DNA of 64,000 nucleotides, from NCBI GenBank assembly GCA_021773555.1, contig JAJFKA010000069.1, positions 1 to 64,000 of the forward strand. Reading direction: 5' to 3'. The translations under genes and the position numbers were made by a program. Positions within the stretch are counted from its first letter, which is position 1; the number at the start of each line of letters is the position of its first letter. This document shows, piece by piece, positions 7,321 to 15,402 of the stretch. This stretch comes from Gammaproteobacteria bacterium. Its GTDB lineage: Bacteria > Pseudomonadota > Gammaproteobacteria > Pseudomonadales > Azotimanducaceae. Under the pieces are notes generated by a model that saw only the letters and a program-made list of their open reading frames with translations, did no database searches and was not told the DNA's origin.

Positions 7321-9567
7321 TTATATCTTATCGGTACAACTGATATGAATATTACCCGTCGGTTCACCTGCGAGCAGCGTTAATTGCTGGCGTACATCCC
7401 GGTAACCGCGGCGCTTACCAACGATTGTGTAATCGCCAGGCACCAACTCTATGGTTTTGTGCGCCATGGTGCCGAGGTTCCCAACCCGGTAAATTGTCAC
7501 GTCGGTCTTGTTATCTGAGGTGAGGGCCACCTGGATGGGGATCCGCGCGACCGAGATGAGCCGTGACAGCGTCGTCAACTGAGCGCTCAAAACCGGACCG
7601 GGCTCTTTCACCCGGCTCGCACCGACCAGCGCTTCCTTTGCGCTTTTCAGTTCGTCTTCCTCACGCATCAGCGTGGGTTGCGCGAGAAAGCGATTGATTG
7701 TTTCATCCAGCGCCAGCCTTTTCTCGGCATAGGCCTGTCCCTCAACAGCAAAAGTCAGAGTTGGATCCAGGCCCAGGACTGTCGCGTATTCAGTTATTGC
7801 CTCACCCCAGTGTTCCTGGCGAACCAGTGAAAGGGTTTTTGACTTGTGTGCTTCAATCAGGTCCATGCGTTCAGCCAACTCGATCTGCAATAGCCCATCG
7901 GCAGGTTCCGTTGAGGCTGGAAAGATTTTCTGTGCTGAATCAAATGCCGTTTTTGCCTCCGCATATTGTTTGCGCGCTAACAAGGTGAAACCCCGGGACA
8001 TGGCGTCGCCGAATTTTGCCGCAGTAATTTGAGCGCGAACACGGGCCACCCCTTCGCTGGCAGGTTGCCAGTCTGCATCGAGTATTGCAGCTTGCCGGAA
8101 GGTCGCCAGAGCTGCGTCAAGTTCATCGCGCTGCTCGTTCTCTCGTGCCGCCCTGACCAGATCAAGGACCTCGCCAAGATTCTCCGCGCGCCGCAGTTGT
8201 GTTTCAATTTCTGGATCGTTTGGCGCGAGTGCCTGGGCGATTGTCCAGGAAGTGATGGCGGCCGTTACGTCAGCGTTCAAAATGGCGGCCGTGCCACTGG
8301 CTTTACTCTGAGCGAGGATATCGGACATGCCTTCTGCCAGCTCTTCGAGTTTTGACATGGCTCGATTGTAGGCATCAATTGCCGACTGAAAATCTTCCTC
8401 ACGATAGAACGCATCTCCCTGGTCTGCCTGATCTGAAATCTCCCTATACGTCCCTCCTGCCCACATAAGCACACCCGCGTCTTCCAGGTAGACCTGCTGA
8501 CGGACCAGTTCGGTCGCGCTGAGCTTCGCTTCCTCCTTCAGATACTCAAGCTGGGCGATTTCCAGAGGGGCAAGCGTTGCGGGCTCAGGTTGAGTGGCAG
8601 GGAGGGAAGTGGCGGGCATGTCTGGTTTGTCGGTGATGGTCGCTGGAGTCTTATCGAGTACATCGGGTTTGAATTCCGGAAGAAGGAAAAATACACCTGC
8701 TCCCAGTATCGCAAGTATGGCCATGCCAATCAGAACCGCACCTGCGGATACTTGTTGGCGATCCCTGGGCAGGCGGTATGGTGTATCAGATCCCTGGACT
8801 TGTGAGTTCTGCGTTGCCCTGGTGAATGATGTACTCGTTATCTGGATGGGGGCTGAATCTGATTCTCCCGTTGCGTACTGGCCCAAAGTGCGCGCGCATT
8901 CGCCAAGATCAGTAGGACGCTCGTAGGAAGAACTCGATAACATGGCGGCGACGGTTTGCTGGACAATCACCGGAACTGGTGAATCTACTTCGAATGCAGC
9001 GCCAGGCTGCCACTCGCGCCGTACCAGGAGCTGAAAAATGATACAGCCAAGTGAATAGACATCATCAGAACGATCTTTTTCCCGCTCCGGCAGACTGTCC
9101 TGATACAGGCCAGGCGGCAGGGAGAAGCCGGTCAGATACAGGTGACCGCTTGGATCTGTCAGCATGGATTCAGGACTCAGGTTGCCGTGGACGACATTCA
9201 GACCATGCGCGTACTGAATTGCTGCGAACATCTGTTCAAGTATCGGCCAGCTTTCTGCAAACGACAGGTCAGCGGTGAGGGGCTGCACTCCCCTGGTGTA
9301 TCGTGTACTAAGAAAAAGGTGGCCATTGCTGGTCCCGCAGTCATGGATCTGTAGAATGTTTTCGTGGATTAATCCGCGAGTGCGATCAATACTTTTTCTG
9401 CATGAATCAAGAAGATCGTCGCGACCGTCAAAAATCGTTAGGATGACTCGCTCATTTGAAACCGAATCCAGTGCTAGCCATATCCTGGCGATGCTGCGAT
9501 TGGCAATTTCGTGCAACAGAGAGTAACGGCCGGAAAAATCCTGCCCTTCTTGGAATTCAAACGTCAT
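7321..9567 (-). CDS. Membrane-anchored Ser/Thr pseudokinase with periplasmic repeat and PEGA-like domains
   Basis: A 748-residue protein. Residues 12-230 have a Hanks-type Ser/Thr kinase fold, but the key residues are changed. The glycine loop is lost, the VAIK Lys is Thr44, HRD reads HGN at 127-129, and DFG reads GFS at 147-149. It is therefore very probably catalytically dead. One membrane helix follows at about 273-296. The long periplasmic part (about 330-650) looks helical and TPR-like, as in FREEDFQSAIDAYNRAMSKL and the later RKQYAEAKTAFDSAQKIFP. The last 70 residues look like a PEGA domain (VPGDYTIVGKRRGYRDV). It could sense or scaffold in the cytoplasm while binding envelope material outside. 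The gene lies 2 bp upstream of the PEGA/FGE-like gene. Confidence 0.85.
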   Translation of the reverse strand: MTFEFQEGQDFSGRYSLLHEIANRSIARIWLALDSVSNERVILTIFDGRDDLLDSCRKSIDRTRGLIHENILQIHDCGTSNGHLFLSTRYTRGVQPLTADLSFAESWPILEQMFAAIQYAHGLNVVHGNLSPESMLTDPSGHLYLTGFSLPPGLYQDSLPEREKDRSDDVYSLGCIIFQLLVRREWQPGAAFEVDSPVPVIVQQTVAAMLSSSSYERPTDLGECARTLGQYATGESDSAPIQITSTSFTRATQNSQVQGSDTPYRLPRDRQQVSAGAVLIGMAILAILGAGVFFLLPEFKPDVLDKTPATITDKPDMPATSLPATQPEPATLAPLEIAQLEYLKEEAKLSATELVRQQVYLEDAGVLMWAGGTYREISDQADQGDAFYREEDFQSAIDAYNRAMSKLEELAEGMSDILAQSKASGTAAILNADVTAAITSWTIAQALAPNDPEIETQLRRAENLGEVLDLVRAARENEQRDELDAALATFRQAAILDADWQPASEGVARVRAQITAAKFGDAMSRGFTLLARKQYAEAKTAFDSAQKIFPASTEPADGLLQIELAERMDLIEAHKSKTLSLVRQEHWGEAITEYATVLGLDPTLTFAVEGQAYAEKRLALDETINRFLAQPTLMREEDELKSAKEALVGASRVKEPGPVLSAQLTTLSRLISVARIPIQVALTSDNKTDVTIYRVGNLGTMAHKTIELVPGDYTIVGKRRGYRDVRQQLTLLAGEPTGNIHISCTDKI

Positions 9568-9606
9568 GGATGATTATGTCACCGATCAGATTTAGCTTTT
9601 GGCTGA

Positions 9607-10785
9607 CTATTCTACTGGAATCGCCGTTTCTTCCTCGTAGATTTCCTTGAGTATTCTGCGCCATTGCTGATACTGGGCATCGGCGGTGCCGCTCAATTCG
9701 ATTGATTTGCCTTCGATGTCAAGCACATAAGGTGTGATCTCAGCACCGAGCGACTGACTAAGCTCACGTAAGGATTCCGCATGGATCTCGGCTTCCTTGC
9801 GACGATCCAGGCCACTCTTTATCGCACCAATACCACCGACAACTGCCCCTGTTGCTGCGGCATCACCAGCCCATGTCTTGCTTTCGCTACCTGCGTAAAG
9901 ACCTCCAGCGATGAGTACTGCGCCGCCGATGAGGCGATTGCGGGCCTGTTTCTGCATCTGCCGAAGGCGAACAGCCTCCTCGTAAGTAGCGAACCGCCAC
10001 TCGTCATAAGAAGGTTTCATATCCCGATAGAATCGTCCGTAGTAATCATCGAGGGTGTCGACGAACAGGTATTCCTGTTCCTTGATTTTATCGACACGCA
10101 CGAGAATAGCATCCTCATTGGCAGGCAGTTGATTGATCTCAACTTGCCCGCTGCGAGATTCCGTCAGGTAACCTCCGAATGCGTCCGGGGAAAGGCTGCG
10201 CGCATACTTGAGCGATGATACCTGCCTGATTTCTGATATTTTTGCCAGAGTATATCTTTGCCGGGCTTTCAGTAGGTCATTTGCTATGTCGTTGTAAAGA
10301 TCCTGAAAGGGATCCTCCTTGGGAGCGCGGTAAGAAAACTTACTGGCCAGGTCCGAATAGTCCCGGGTTAACCATGTCGCGCCTGTGGAATCGGTGACCT
10401 GGATTCGAATTTTGAGTTGTTCGCCATCAGAAATAAGGATTTCGCCACGAATCTGCAGATCTACGGCTTCAGAGGATTCCGGAATTACCCGCACGGCACC
10501 CCAGTTCCCTGTGAGTTCCAGCGTGTCTTTGAGGTGGTAGGCAAGATACCTGGATTCCGCTTTTCTCACGTCCGGGACGATCAGGTCGCCGTCGTCAATT
10601 TCTTCTTCAGGCGGCAGGTTAGGATTAAGTGGCAGTATGCCAATGTCCAGCAACAGCTCCGTGGGAATCAGTTCAGTCGACTGCACCGCCGGAGTCGAAT
10701 TCGCTGTGACGATTTCGGTTGACGTGCAGGCCTGGGCGGCAAACAGCAGGGTGAATAACAGTAGATATCGGGTTGGTTGATTCAT
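9607..10785 (-). CDS. Predicted lipoprotein with glycine-rich hydrophobic segment
   Basis: The chosen ATG gives a 392-residue protein beginning MNQPTRYLLLFTLLFAAQAC, a lipoprotein signal with Cys20. A longer frame extends to 10908 but would overlap the upstream gene. The body has an alpha/beta domain (about 50-250) and then a glycine-rich hydrophobic stretch (LIGGAVLIAGGLYAG...GAVVGGIGAI) that could insert into a membrane. It ends in a domain with the pattern DIEGKSIELSGTADAQYQQW. I do not recognise a named family. Its location suggests it is the outer-membrane or periplasmic partner of the operon's membrane proteins. A 16-bp gap separates it from the upstream lipoprotein gene, and 39 bp separate it from the pseudokinase start. 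Confidence 0.7.
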   Translation of the reverse strand: MNQPTRYLLLFTLLFAAQACTSTEIVTANSTPAVQSTELIPTELLLDIGILPLNPNLPPEEEIDDGDLIVPDVRKAESRYLAYHLKDTLELTGNWGAVRVIPESSEAVDLQIRGEILISDGEQLKIRIQVTDSTGATWLTRDYSDLASKFSYRAPKEDPFQDLYNDIANDLLKARQRYTLAKISEIRQVSSLKYARSLSPDAFGGYLTESRSGQVEINQLPANEDAILVRVDKIKEQEYLFVDTLDDYYGRFYRDMKPSYDEWRFATYEEAVRLRQMQKQARNRLIGGAVLIAGGLYAGSESKTWAGDAAATGAVVGGIGAIKSGLDRRKEAEIHAESLRELSQSLGAEITPYVLDIEGKSIELSGTADAQYQQWRRILKEIYEEETAIPVE

Positions 10786-10801
10786 GGGTTTTTCATGCAC
10801 C

Positions 10802-12388
10802 TTATAATCCCGCACGATAGCGTTTGTATTCTTCCCAGAGCTTCGCCTGGAGGTCAGGATCCGATTCGGCAATCGCAGCCTCTCGTAGCTGTTGGGCGAC
10901 AATATCATCGCCCTGGGGATCCGGGATGTCCTCAGGAAGTGCGAGAGGCGGTGAGCCTGCGAGGGTTACTTCTTTATCGCCCAGCAATCTGCCTTGCTGG
11001 GTTTCCGAACTGCTCATGTCACCCGGCTCCATCGGTTCATCTTCACCTGAACCGGGAATTGAAACCGAACCGGTACCACCTGGTATGGATTCGTTGGATT
11101 TTGGTGGCGGTGTGCCGTCAATCACCGCCCGTCGGGCTGCAAGAATTTCTCCTTCGAAGATGATGAGGGATTCTTCCAGTTCCTTGTCGAGTTCGCCCAT
11201 TTTTCCACCCGCCTGACCGCCGGGCTGAATATCCGGAAGCTCGATCCTGCTCGACAACAGGGTATTGGTCGCTATGACAATGGCTGTGTTTGCATCATTT
11301 AAAGCACCCTCAGCGTCGTCCCAGAGATCGTTCTCATCGCCGTAAGAACCGTTTTCCCGCGCCGAAATGACCGCTTCACCAGCGACGATAACGGCAATCC
11401 TCGCTCGACCCAGGGCGGCCTCCGCGGCTGCGAGTTCCGCGTCGCTTGTCGCGGTTTGTAGAGTGTCACCGGCGGTTTGTAATTCAATTCCAGCCTCTAT
11501 CAGTGCTTCCTGGGCGGCACGAATCTCATCACTGAGTGTTCCGCCACCTGCCATGGTGGGGGCTGACTGTTCCTCGGCTGGGTCACCACTGGTTGAAGGC
11601 TCTCCACCGGCTGAGGGCTCTCCATCGGCTGAGGGCTCTCCACCCGCTGAAGGCTCTCCCGTCGAGGCCACTTCTGTGGACTGGCTGTCAGCGGCTTCGG
11701 CATCGCTGTCGGCAAATATTTCCGAATCGGAAGCGGTAACTTCATCGCTCTCTGGCATTAACGGGTCAGGCTCCCCGGAAGCACCGGGTTCAGGCTCCAC
11801 AAGCGGATCCTGGGGTAAATCGGTGCGGGCATTTACAGACGCGGATTGGGCTGCGCCATCGGCTGAGGGCTCTCCATTCGCTGAAGGCTCTCCACCCGCT
11901 GAAGGCTCCTTACCCGCTGAAGGCTCTCCCACCTCCTGGCCGGATTTGGCGATTCGCTGACCGGCTTTTTTCAGGTCTTCTGCCGCTTGTTGCCGCTCTT
12001 TTGGGCCTCCGCGTTTCTCAGTGCTCTGGTCTGATTCTTGATCGGATGATGGATTCGGCATGGCCGATGGATCCGGCAACGATAGTTGCGGAACCGATGG
12101 CTGTGAAGGGCTCGATGTGCTGCTGGGATTTGACCGCCGTGATGATTCAGAGGGCGGTGTGCTCTTGCTTGGCGGTGAGCTCTTGCTTGGCTGCGAGCTC
12201 TTGCTAGGCTGTGAGCTCGGTGGCGTGGAACTCGGTGGGGATGAACTCGGCGGACTGCTGCTTGGAGGGGTTGGTGGTGGTGGTCGTGAATTCGGACTTT
12301 TACAGGCCTGCAACCCAAGCAGGATGCAGAGCAGGCAGGCGAACCCGATGCTTTGCTTTAGCTTCACAATATTCAAAAGTTTACGCAT
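10802..12388 (-). CDS. Pro/Ser-rich repeat lipoprotein, first gene of the VWA operon
   Basis: A 528-residue predicted lipoprotein with a signal ending CILLGLQAC (Cys29). Residues 30-110 are a low-complexity Pro/Ser run built from PPSS and QPSKSS units, as in wall- or periplasm-spanning linkers. Two tracts of GEPSAGG/GEPSADG repeats follow (about 150-180 and 240-275). The second half contains Ala-rich helices (ELAAAEAALGRARIAVIVAG...DAEGALNDANTAI) and a C-terminal helix. I do not recognise a family. It may be an extended outer-membrane tether or a surface-exposed stalk. The repeat tracts are prone to slippage, so length variation between strains is likely. It is the first gene of the minus-strand operon. 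Confidence 0.7.
   Translation of the reverse strand: MRKLLNIVKLKQSIGFACLLCILLGLQACKSPNSRPPPPTPPSSSPPSSSPPSSTPPSSQPSKSSQPSKSSPPSKSTPPSESSRRSNPSSTSSPSQPSVPQLSLPDPSAMPNPSSDQESDQSTEKRGGPKERQQAAEDLKKAGQRIAKSGQEVGEPSAGKEPSAGGEPSANGEPSADGAAQSASVNARTDLPQDPLVEPEPGASGEPDPLMPESDEVTASDSEIFADSDAEAADSQSTEVASTGEPSAGGEPSADGEPSAGGEPSTSGDPAEEQSAPTMAGGGTLSDEIRAAQEALIEAGIELQTAGDTLQTATSDAELAAAEAALGRARIAVIVAGEAVISARENGSYGDENDLWDDAEGALNDANTAIVIATNTLLSSRIELPDIQPGGQAGGKMGELDKELEESLIIFEGEILAARRAVIDGTPPPKSNESIPGGTGSVSIPGSGEDEPMEPGDMSSSETQQGRLLGDKEVTLAGSPPLALPEDIPDPQGDDIVAQQLREAAIAESDPDLQAKLWEEYKRYRAGL
11591..11660. repeat. Short tandem repeats encoding GEPSAGG units (tract 1)
   Basis: About four imperfect 18-bp units of the type GGCTGAGGGCTCTCCACC lie in tandem inside the Pro/Ser-rich lipoprotein gene. 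Each encodes GEPSAGG or GEPSADG on the minus strand. The phase is a multiple of three, so unit gain or loss keeps the frame. Confidence 0.8.
11861..11930. repeat. Short tandem repeats encoding GEPSAGG units (tract 2)
   Basis: A second tract of about four 18-bp units lies some 200 bp from the first in the same gene and differs slightly (GEPSANG, KEPSAGG). The near identity of units across both tracts points to recent duplication or recombination between them. Confidence 0.8.
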
Positions 12389-12661
12389 TTACTGAGGTAA
12401 TCCCGTCAAGTTCTGTCGTGATTTGTTGTCTTTATATTATTTTGCCTCGCTGAACCTGAAGTTTAACTGAATATCGGAGGTACAGCAGATAAACCGGTTA
12501 CCTTCTCTTTGACCCGTTATTGGTCAAAAATGTTCAATGAGACCAATAGTGTGTGGGAATTCAGGGTGCGGGTGGTTAGTATTGATCGCTCCGGAAGTGG
12601 AAATCAAAATGAACCGCAGCCGGTCAATCAGAACTAACAACTGAGGTTTAAGACAGGGTAA
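12389..12661. other. Divergent intergenic region
   Basis: This 273-bp gap separates the start of the minus-strand VWA operon from the plus-strand lipoprotein pair, so promoters for both directions should lie here. AT-rich stretches near 12430-12445 could serve the minus-strand operon. I cannot assign a confident -35/-10 pair. An inverted repeat lies near its middle. Confidence 0.5.
12518..12548. repeat. 8-bp inverted repeat TATTGGTC / GACCAATA
   Basis: Two perfect 8-bp arms (12518-12525 and 12541-12548) are separated by 15 bp in the divergent intergenic region. It has no trailing T-tract, so it is not a clear terminator. A regulator binding site between the two divergent transcription units is possible. 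Confidence 0.4.
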
Positions 12662-13327
12662 ATGATTCCAGTGCGCTATCGGGTTTGTCTTATGCTCACG
12701 ATTCTGGCTGCAAGCTGTGTCAGTTGTACAACCAACGTCATGGTGGCAGGCAGCTTGCCCACACCACTGGTGTCAAAAATTCCGGCCAGAGTAGGTGTCC
12801 ACTTTACGGATGAGTTTAAAACCTTTACCTACAAGGAGGTCATGCGCGAGTCCGGTACCTGGAAGATTGATCTCGGACAGCAGAACCTGGACTTTTTCCG
12901 AAACCTGCTGGATAACATGTTCAGCCACCTGGAAGAAGTGGATGAACCGAATTTCGGCAGCCCGGAAGCCGGTCACGATAAAGCCGGCCAGCACTATTTT
13001 GGCAGGAATGGGGGCCTGGACGGGGTGATCATTCCGAAAATCGTGAAGTACGGATTTTTAACACCCTCGATTTCCGGGCTCAATTTCTATTCCGCGTCAA
13101 TTCAGTACCAGATCCTCCTGTATGATCAATCTGGTGAGGTGATCGGGGATTGGAATATTGTTGGTTACGGGAAGAGTGAAGGAGGTAGCTTCGGCGCCGA
13201 TGACGCGCTGGGAGAAGCCACGATGTTGGCTATTCGCGATGGTGGTGCACGGATCGCAATTGAGATGTCCCAACAGCCGCAAGTGATCGCGTGGGTAGAC
13301 AAGATGAAACAGGCCGAGGGAGACTAG
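12662..13327 (+). CDS. Predicted lipoprotein of unknown function
   Basis: A 221-residue protein with a signal and lipobox near residues 10-22 (ILAASCVSC). The mature part contains the segments GVHFTDEFKTFTYKE and LDGVIIPKIVKYGFLTP, then SASIQYQILLYDQSGEVIGDWNIVGYG. The pattern is that of small outer-membrane lipoproteins that tend to precede assembly or stress genes. I do not recognise a named family. The downstream lipoprotein begins 6 bp after its stop, so the two form an operon. It faces away from the VWA operon across a 273-bp intergenic region, so a functional link to that operon is possible but unproven. Confidence 0.65.
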   Translation: MIPVRYRVCLMLTILAASCVSCTTNVMVAGSLPTPLVSKIPARVGVHFTDEFKTFTYKEVMRESGTWKIDLGQQNLDFFRNLLDNMFSHLEEVDEPNFGSPEAGHDKAGQHYFGRNGGLDGVIIPKIVKYGFLTPSISGLNFYSASIQYQILLYDQSGEVIGDWNIVGYGKSEGGSFGADDALGEATMLAIRDGGARIAIEMSQQPQVIAWVDKMKQAEGD

Positions 13328-13332
13328 GTCTC

Positions 13333-13992
13333 ATGACCGAAGGGAAGATTGTCAGTGTCTTTTCCATTTGCCTGCTGGTGTCAGGCTGTGTGTCTTCGCG
13401 AATCGAGGAATCGCGCGAGGCACTCACCGGTCTGGTCGGTGATGAGGCCATGGTTATCCTGGGTCGCGCCAGTTACAACGACCACGAGACTGAAGAGAGC
13501 TTCACCGAGTGCATTGTCGATATTCTCGCCAAAGGTGACCGGCCTATTCGGTTGATTCCGGAAAGTGAGTTTAAGGATAGCCTGTACCCGTGGTTCGAAC
13601 CACGCACCGCACCAACCTCGGCGGACGAACTGAGTCGGCTGTTTGCACAGCCCGGTGTACAGAATCAGATCGACCAGTCGAATGTGCGTTATCTGGCGTG
13701 GATTGATGGTGATACCATCATTGTGGACCAGGGTGGTTCCATGAGTTGCACGCTTAGTACTTTTGGGGGTGGCTGTTTCGGCATGAGTTATTGGGAACAG
13801 GACGCGTCTTACGAGGCGTCGATCTGGGATTTGCAGAACCTGTCGGCGGCAGGACAAATTTCAGCAGACGCTAATGGCACCAGCTACCTCGCAGGACTTG
13901 TTGTTCCGATTCCAATACTGGCCAGGCCCGGCAACGCCGCCTGTAAAGGCCTGGCGAATCAGCTAAGGGACTTTGTGGTTGGGGACGAGTAG
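13333..13992 (+). CDS. Predicted lipoprotein of unknown function
   Basis: With the ATG at 13333, preceded by the purine-rich GAGGGAG, this is a 219-residue protein whose signal ends ICLLVSGC, a good lipobox. A longer frame from 13291 overlaps the upstream gene and lacks this geometry. The mature domain has ESFTECIVDIL, IRLIPESEF and RYLAWIDGD segments and a Gly/Ser/Cys-rich middle (SMSCTLSTFGGGCFG). It resembles small lipoproteins of unknown role. Its last 30 bp overlap, tail to tail, the 3' end of the TPR gene on the other strand. Confidence 0.65.
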   Translation: MTEGKIVSVFSICLLVSGCVSSRIEESREALTGLVGDEAMVILGRASYNDHETEESFTECIVDILAKGDRPIRLIPESEFKDSLYPWFEPRTAPTSADELSRLFAQPGVQNQIDQSNVRYLAWIDGDTIIVDQGGSMSCTLSTFGGGCFGMSYWEQDASYEASIWDLQNLSAAGQISADANGTSYLAGLVVPIPILARPGNAACKGLANQLRDFVVGDE

Positions 13993-15402
13993 CGGTCGCT
14001 TCTGGATTTGATCGATCGAAATATTTGATTGAGGCGGCTCGCTGCCCAGGACCTGAAACGTCTGGTGAATCATCAGTTTGTCCGTATCCACTAATTCACC
14101 GTCTATGATTCTTGGCCTGAAGCGCGTACCAGACAGTTTGTAACGCATAGATCTTACCTGTGCGTTCGGTACATTTTTGTCGAGTAGCTTGATGTTTCCG
14201 ACCCTGCCGTTGGCGCGAACCGTATATTCGACATCAATGTATAGCTCGACATCACCCTCAAGTGCCGCATCCGGTTTTCTACCCAGATACACCACGCCGG
14301 AGACCTCGGGGTGAAGCCGGGTCGGCGAGCCAAACAGGTCCGCGCTGAGTTGCTCCGCGGATGGATCCTGATGGATGAGATCCCAGGTTTTCAGGTAGGT
14401 TTCTTTCCCGCGCGGATCGCCGGTAATGGTGTAAAGGTCGGCCAGATCGAGCGTCGCTTTTATACGATCGGGAATATCCGTATCCGGGTTTGATTCGACG
14501 ATCGCAAGTGCTCGCTCCAGCGCATCCTCAGCGGCACTTCGGTTTGATATCTGCAATAGTCTTGTTCGTGCGAGCCCACGAAGCGGTTCGATCAGGCGCA
14601 AGTCATTCACGCCGTAGTTATCTTCAATAATCTTGACTGAACGCTTAAACACGTCCAGCGATTGCCGAAAAAGCGAGTCGCGGTAGTAGCGGAAATCAGG
14701 AGAGTCACTCAACGGAATCATTGCTCCCCGGGAGGCGAAGTAGGCCCCAATTCGTTGCAGAATAGGGACGAGTTCTTCGCTATCCTTGCCATAAGCCTGC
14801 TCGCTGATGCGCAGGTTAAAGCCCTGTTCGCGATCTGCATCGGTCAGTCGACCCTGTTTCAGGTGCAGGCTTGTGATGTAGTTAATGATCTCGAGTTGCT
14901 CGGGTGTATAGACCCCGCCTATTCGATGTGCAATATGCTGGGCACGACGAAACGATTCCTCGGCCTCATCGAACGCGCCGAGATCCAACTGAGTTAAACC
15001 CCGGGCCATCATGATTTCCCGAACTGTGGAGGCAAAGGGATTGGAATTGTCTTCCACAAATTCAAGCCCGCTGTCCAGCCACGTCATCGCATGTTCAGGG
15101 GAGCCCTGATAGGAGTGAAGTATACCCAGGTTAACCAGTAATTTGCCGTAGGTTGTGGGATCTGCCTCGATGAGTTCGTCGTTGTCATCAATCAGCTTCC
15201 GCGCCAGACTCAATGCCCGGTCCAGTTGACTGTTTCTCAAAGACTCCTGCAGTTCCGAGAAATTTCTCGATTGGTCTGCATTTCCGAGTCTCAATTCGTG
15301 GAAAAAGTGATCCAGAACCTCGTCCTTGGCCGTCGCGAACGAAGACAGGCCGCAGAACAGCAGGGTTACGACGAAGATTTGCAGGGAATTTAGAAACTTC
15401 AT
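13963..15402 (-). CDS. Secreted TPR protein with TonB-C-like C-terminus
   Basis: A 479-residue protein with a signal peptide ending GLSSFATA-KDE. TPR-like helices follow to about residue 350; one is marked by RRAQHIAHRIGGVYTPEQ. The C-terminal 110 residues (LYIDVEYTVRANGRVGNIKLL...FRPRIIDGELV) resemble the TonB C-terminal/energy-transducer fold in periplasmic proteins that lack a TonB membrane anchor. It is a paralog of the gene just upstream and overlaps it by 4 bp (ATGA), so the two are translated together. The role is unknown; a periplasmic scaffold or surface-polymer-associated protein is likely. It ends within the last codons of the convergent lipoprotein gene. Confidence 0.7.
   Translation of the reverse strand: MKFLNSLQIFVVTLLFCGLSSFATAKDEVLDHFFHELRLGNADQSRNFSELQESLRNSQLDRALSLARKLIDDNDELIEADPTTYGKLLVNLGILHSYQGSPEHAMTWLDSGLEFVEDNSNPFASTVREIMMARGLTQLDLGAFDEAEESFRRAQHIAHRIGGVYTPEQLEIINYITSLHLKQGRLTDADREQGFNLRISEQAYGKDSEELVPILQRIGAYFASRGAMIPLSDSPDFRYYRDSLFRQSLDVFKRSVKIIEDNYGVNDLRLIEPLRGLARTRLLQISNRSAAEDALERALAIVESNPDTDIPDRIKATLDLADLYTITGDPRGKETYLKTWDLIHQDPSAEQLSADLFGSPTRLHPEVSGVVYLGRKPDAALEGDVELYIDVEYTVRANGRVGNIKLLDKNVPNAQVRSMRYKLSGTRFRPRIIDGELVDTDKLMIHQTFQVLGSEPPQSNISIDQIQKRPLLVPNHKVP

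Noticed and set aside
671-12388. Zorya defence system
   Set aside because: The MotA-like gene invited this, but there is no ZorB with an OmpA-like domain and no ZorC, ZorD or ZorE nuclease or helicase.
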